From Melampsora larici-populina 98AG31 (lineage: Eukaryota; Basidiomycota; Pucciniomycetes; Pucciniales; Melampsoraceae): DNA of 17,500 nt. Position 1 is the stretch's first letter; the number at the start of each line of letters is the position of its first letter. This document shows, piece after piece, positions 17,345-17,500 of the stretch. The notes under the pieces were generated by a model. The model worked only from the letters and a program-made list of their open reading frames with translations, was not told where the DNA came from and made no database searches. A program made the position numbers and the translations under genes. The stretch is taken from the NCBI RefSeq assembly GCF_000204055.1, contig NW_006768789.1, forward strand, positions 1 through 17,500, written 5' to 3'.

Positions 17345-17384
17345 CCAGGGATATTACTTTGAAAAAATTAGAGTGTTCAGAGCA
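17345..17384 (+). pseudogene. 18S rRNA gene fragment (~40 bp)
   Basis: CCAGGGATATTACTTTG and GAAAAAATTAGAGTGTTC match the conserved 18S segment that in yeast reads CCAGGACTTTTACTTTG followed by the same string. Agreement stops after AGCA at 17384, where 18S would continue GGC. It is too short to function. It is the immediate 3' flank of the LINE. Confidence 0.85.
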
Positions 17385-17500
17385 AGTATGTTAGGACCCG
17401 AAAGATGGTGAACTATGCCTGGATAGGGTGAAGTCAGAGGAAACTCTGATGGAAGCTCGTAGCGGTTCTGACGTGCAAATCGATCGTAGAATCTGGGTAT
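17379..17500 (+). rRNA. 28S rRNA, internal part (continues past the window)
   Basis: From TGTTAGGACCCGAAAGATGG through CGTAGCGGTTCTGACGTGC to the window end, the sequence follows the conserved 5' third of fungal 28S rRNA. Differences from common fungal 28S in the CCAGAG/CTCTGG stem are paired changes (TCAGAG with CTCTGA), so this descends from a functional gene rather than random decay. It starts inside the gene, fused to 18S, so it is not an intact unit here; the part beyond 17500 is unseen. Confidence 0.85.

Overview
The window looks like repeat-rich nuclear DNA from a fungus, most likely a basidiomycete and possibly a rust (Pucciniales). Four things support this: a minus-strand gene with many 58-74 bp introns that have clean GT..AG borders and CTAAC/CTGAC-like branch sites; fungal-type 18S and 28S rDNA pieces at the right end; a fungal-looking APE-type LINE; and many short palindromic repeats. 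The rust assignment is inference and no search was possible.

Left part (281 to about 4650, minus strand): one twelve-exon gene for an acidic, lysine/glutamate-rich protein of about 971 residues with an NLS-like patch. I do not recognise its family. Splice sites and reading phases fit across all exons. Nine introns are tiny. The two large ones (486 and 376 bp) are swollen by four and three copies of a short palindrome whose core is TTCTCGC..GCGAGAA. The four-copy set sits on a 92-94 bp period.

Middle (4.8-9.1 kb): no convincing protein gene. It holds a tRNA-like (SINE-like) unit on the minus strand, a GT-rich minisatellite with eleven CACGTG boxes of which six are spaced 10-11 bp apart, a cluster of strong palindromes (6.0-6.2 kb), a 212-bp segment duplicated 512 bp apart, and 15-, 27- and 40-bp tandem repeats.

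Right part (9.1-17.5 kb): a non-LTR retrotransposon with a complex leader. The leader has two 115-bp identical direct repeats flanking an 889-bp block, which contains 75/93-bp repeats and a 90-bp hairpin. After these come tandem ~490-bp monomers, one of which carries a 28-nt piece of 18S rRNA. The coding part has ORF1 (gag-like region plus the first half of an APE endonuclease) and ORF2 (rest of the endonuclease, reverse transcriptase, C-terminal zinc finger) in the +1 frame. A 3'UTR and an A17 tail follow. The tail abuts 18S rDNA, and after about 40 bp the 18S is fused to 28S rDNA at a 6-bp microhomology. The element thus sits in an rDNA-derived target, and may be an rDNA-directed fungal LINE.
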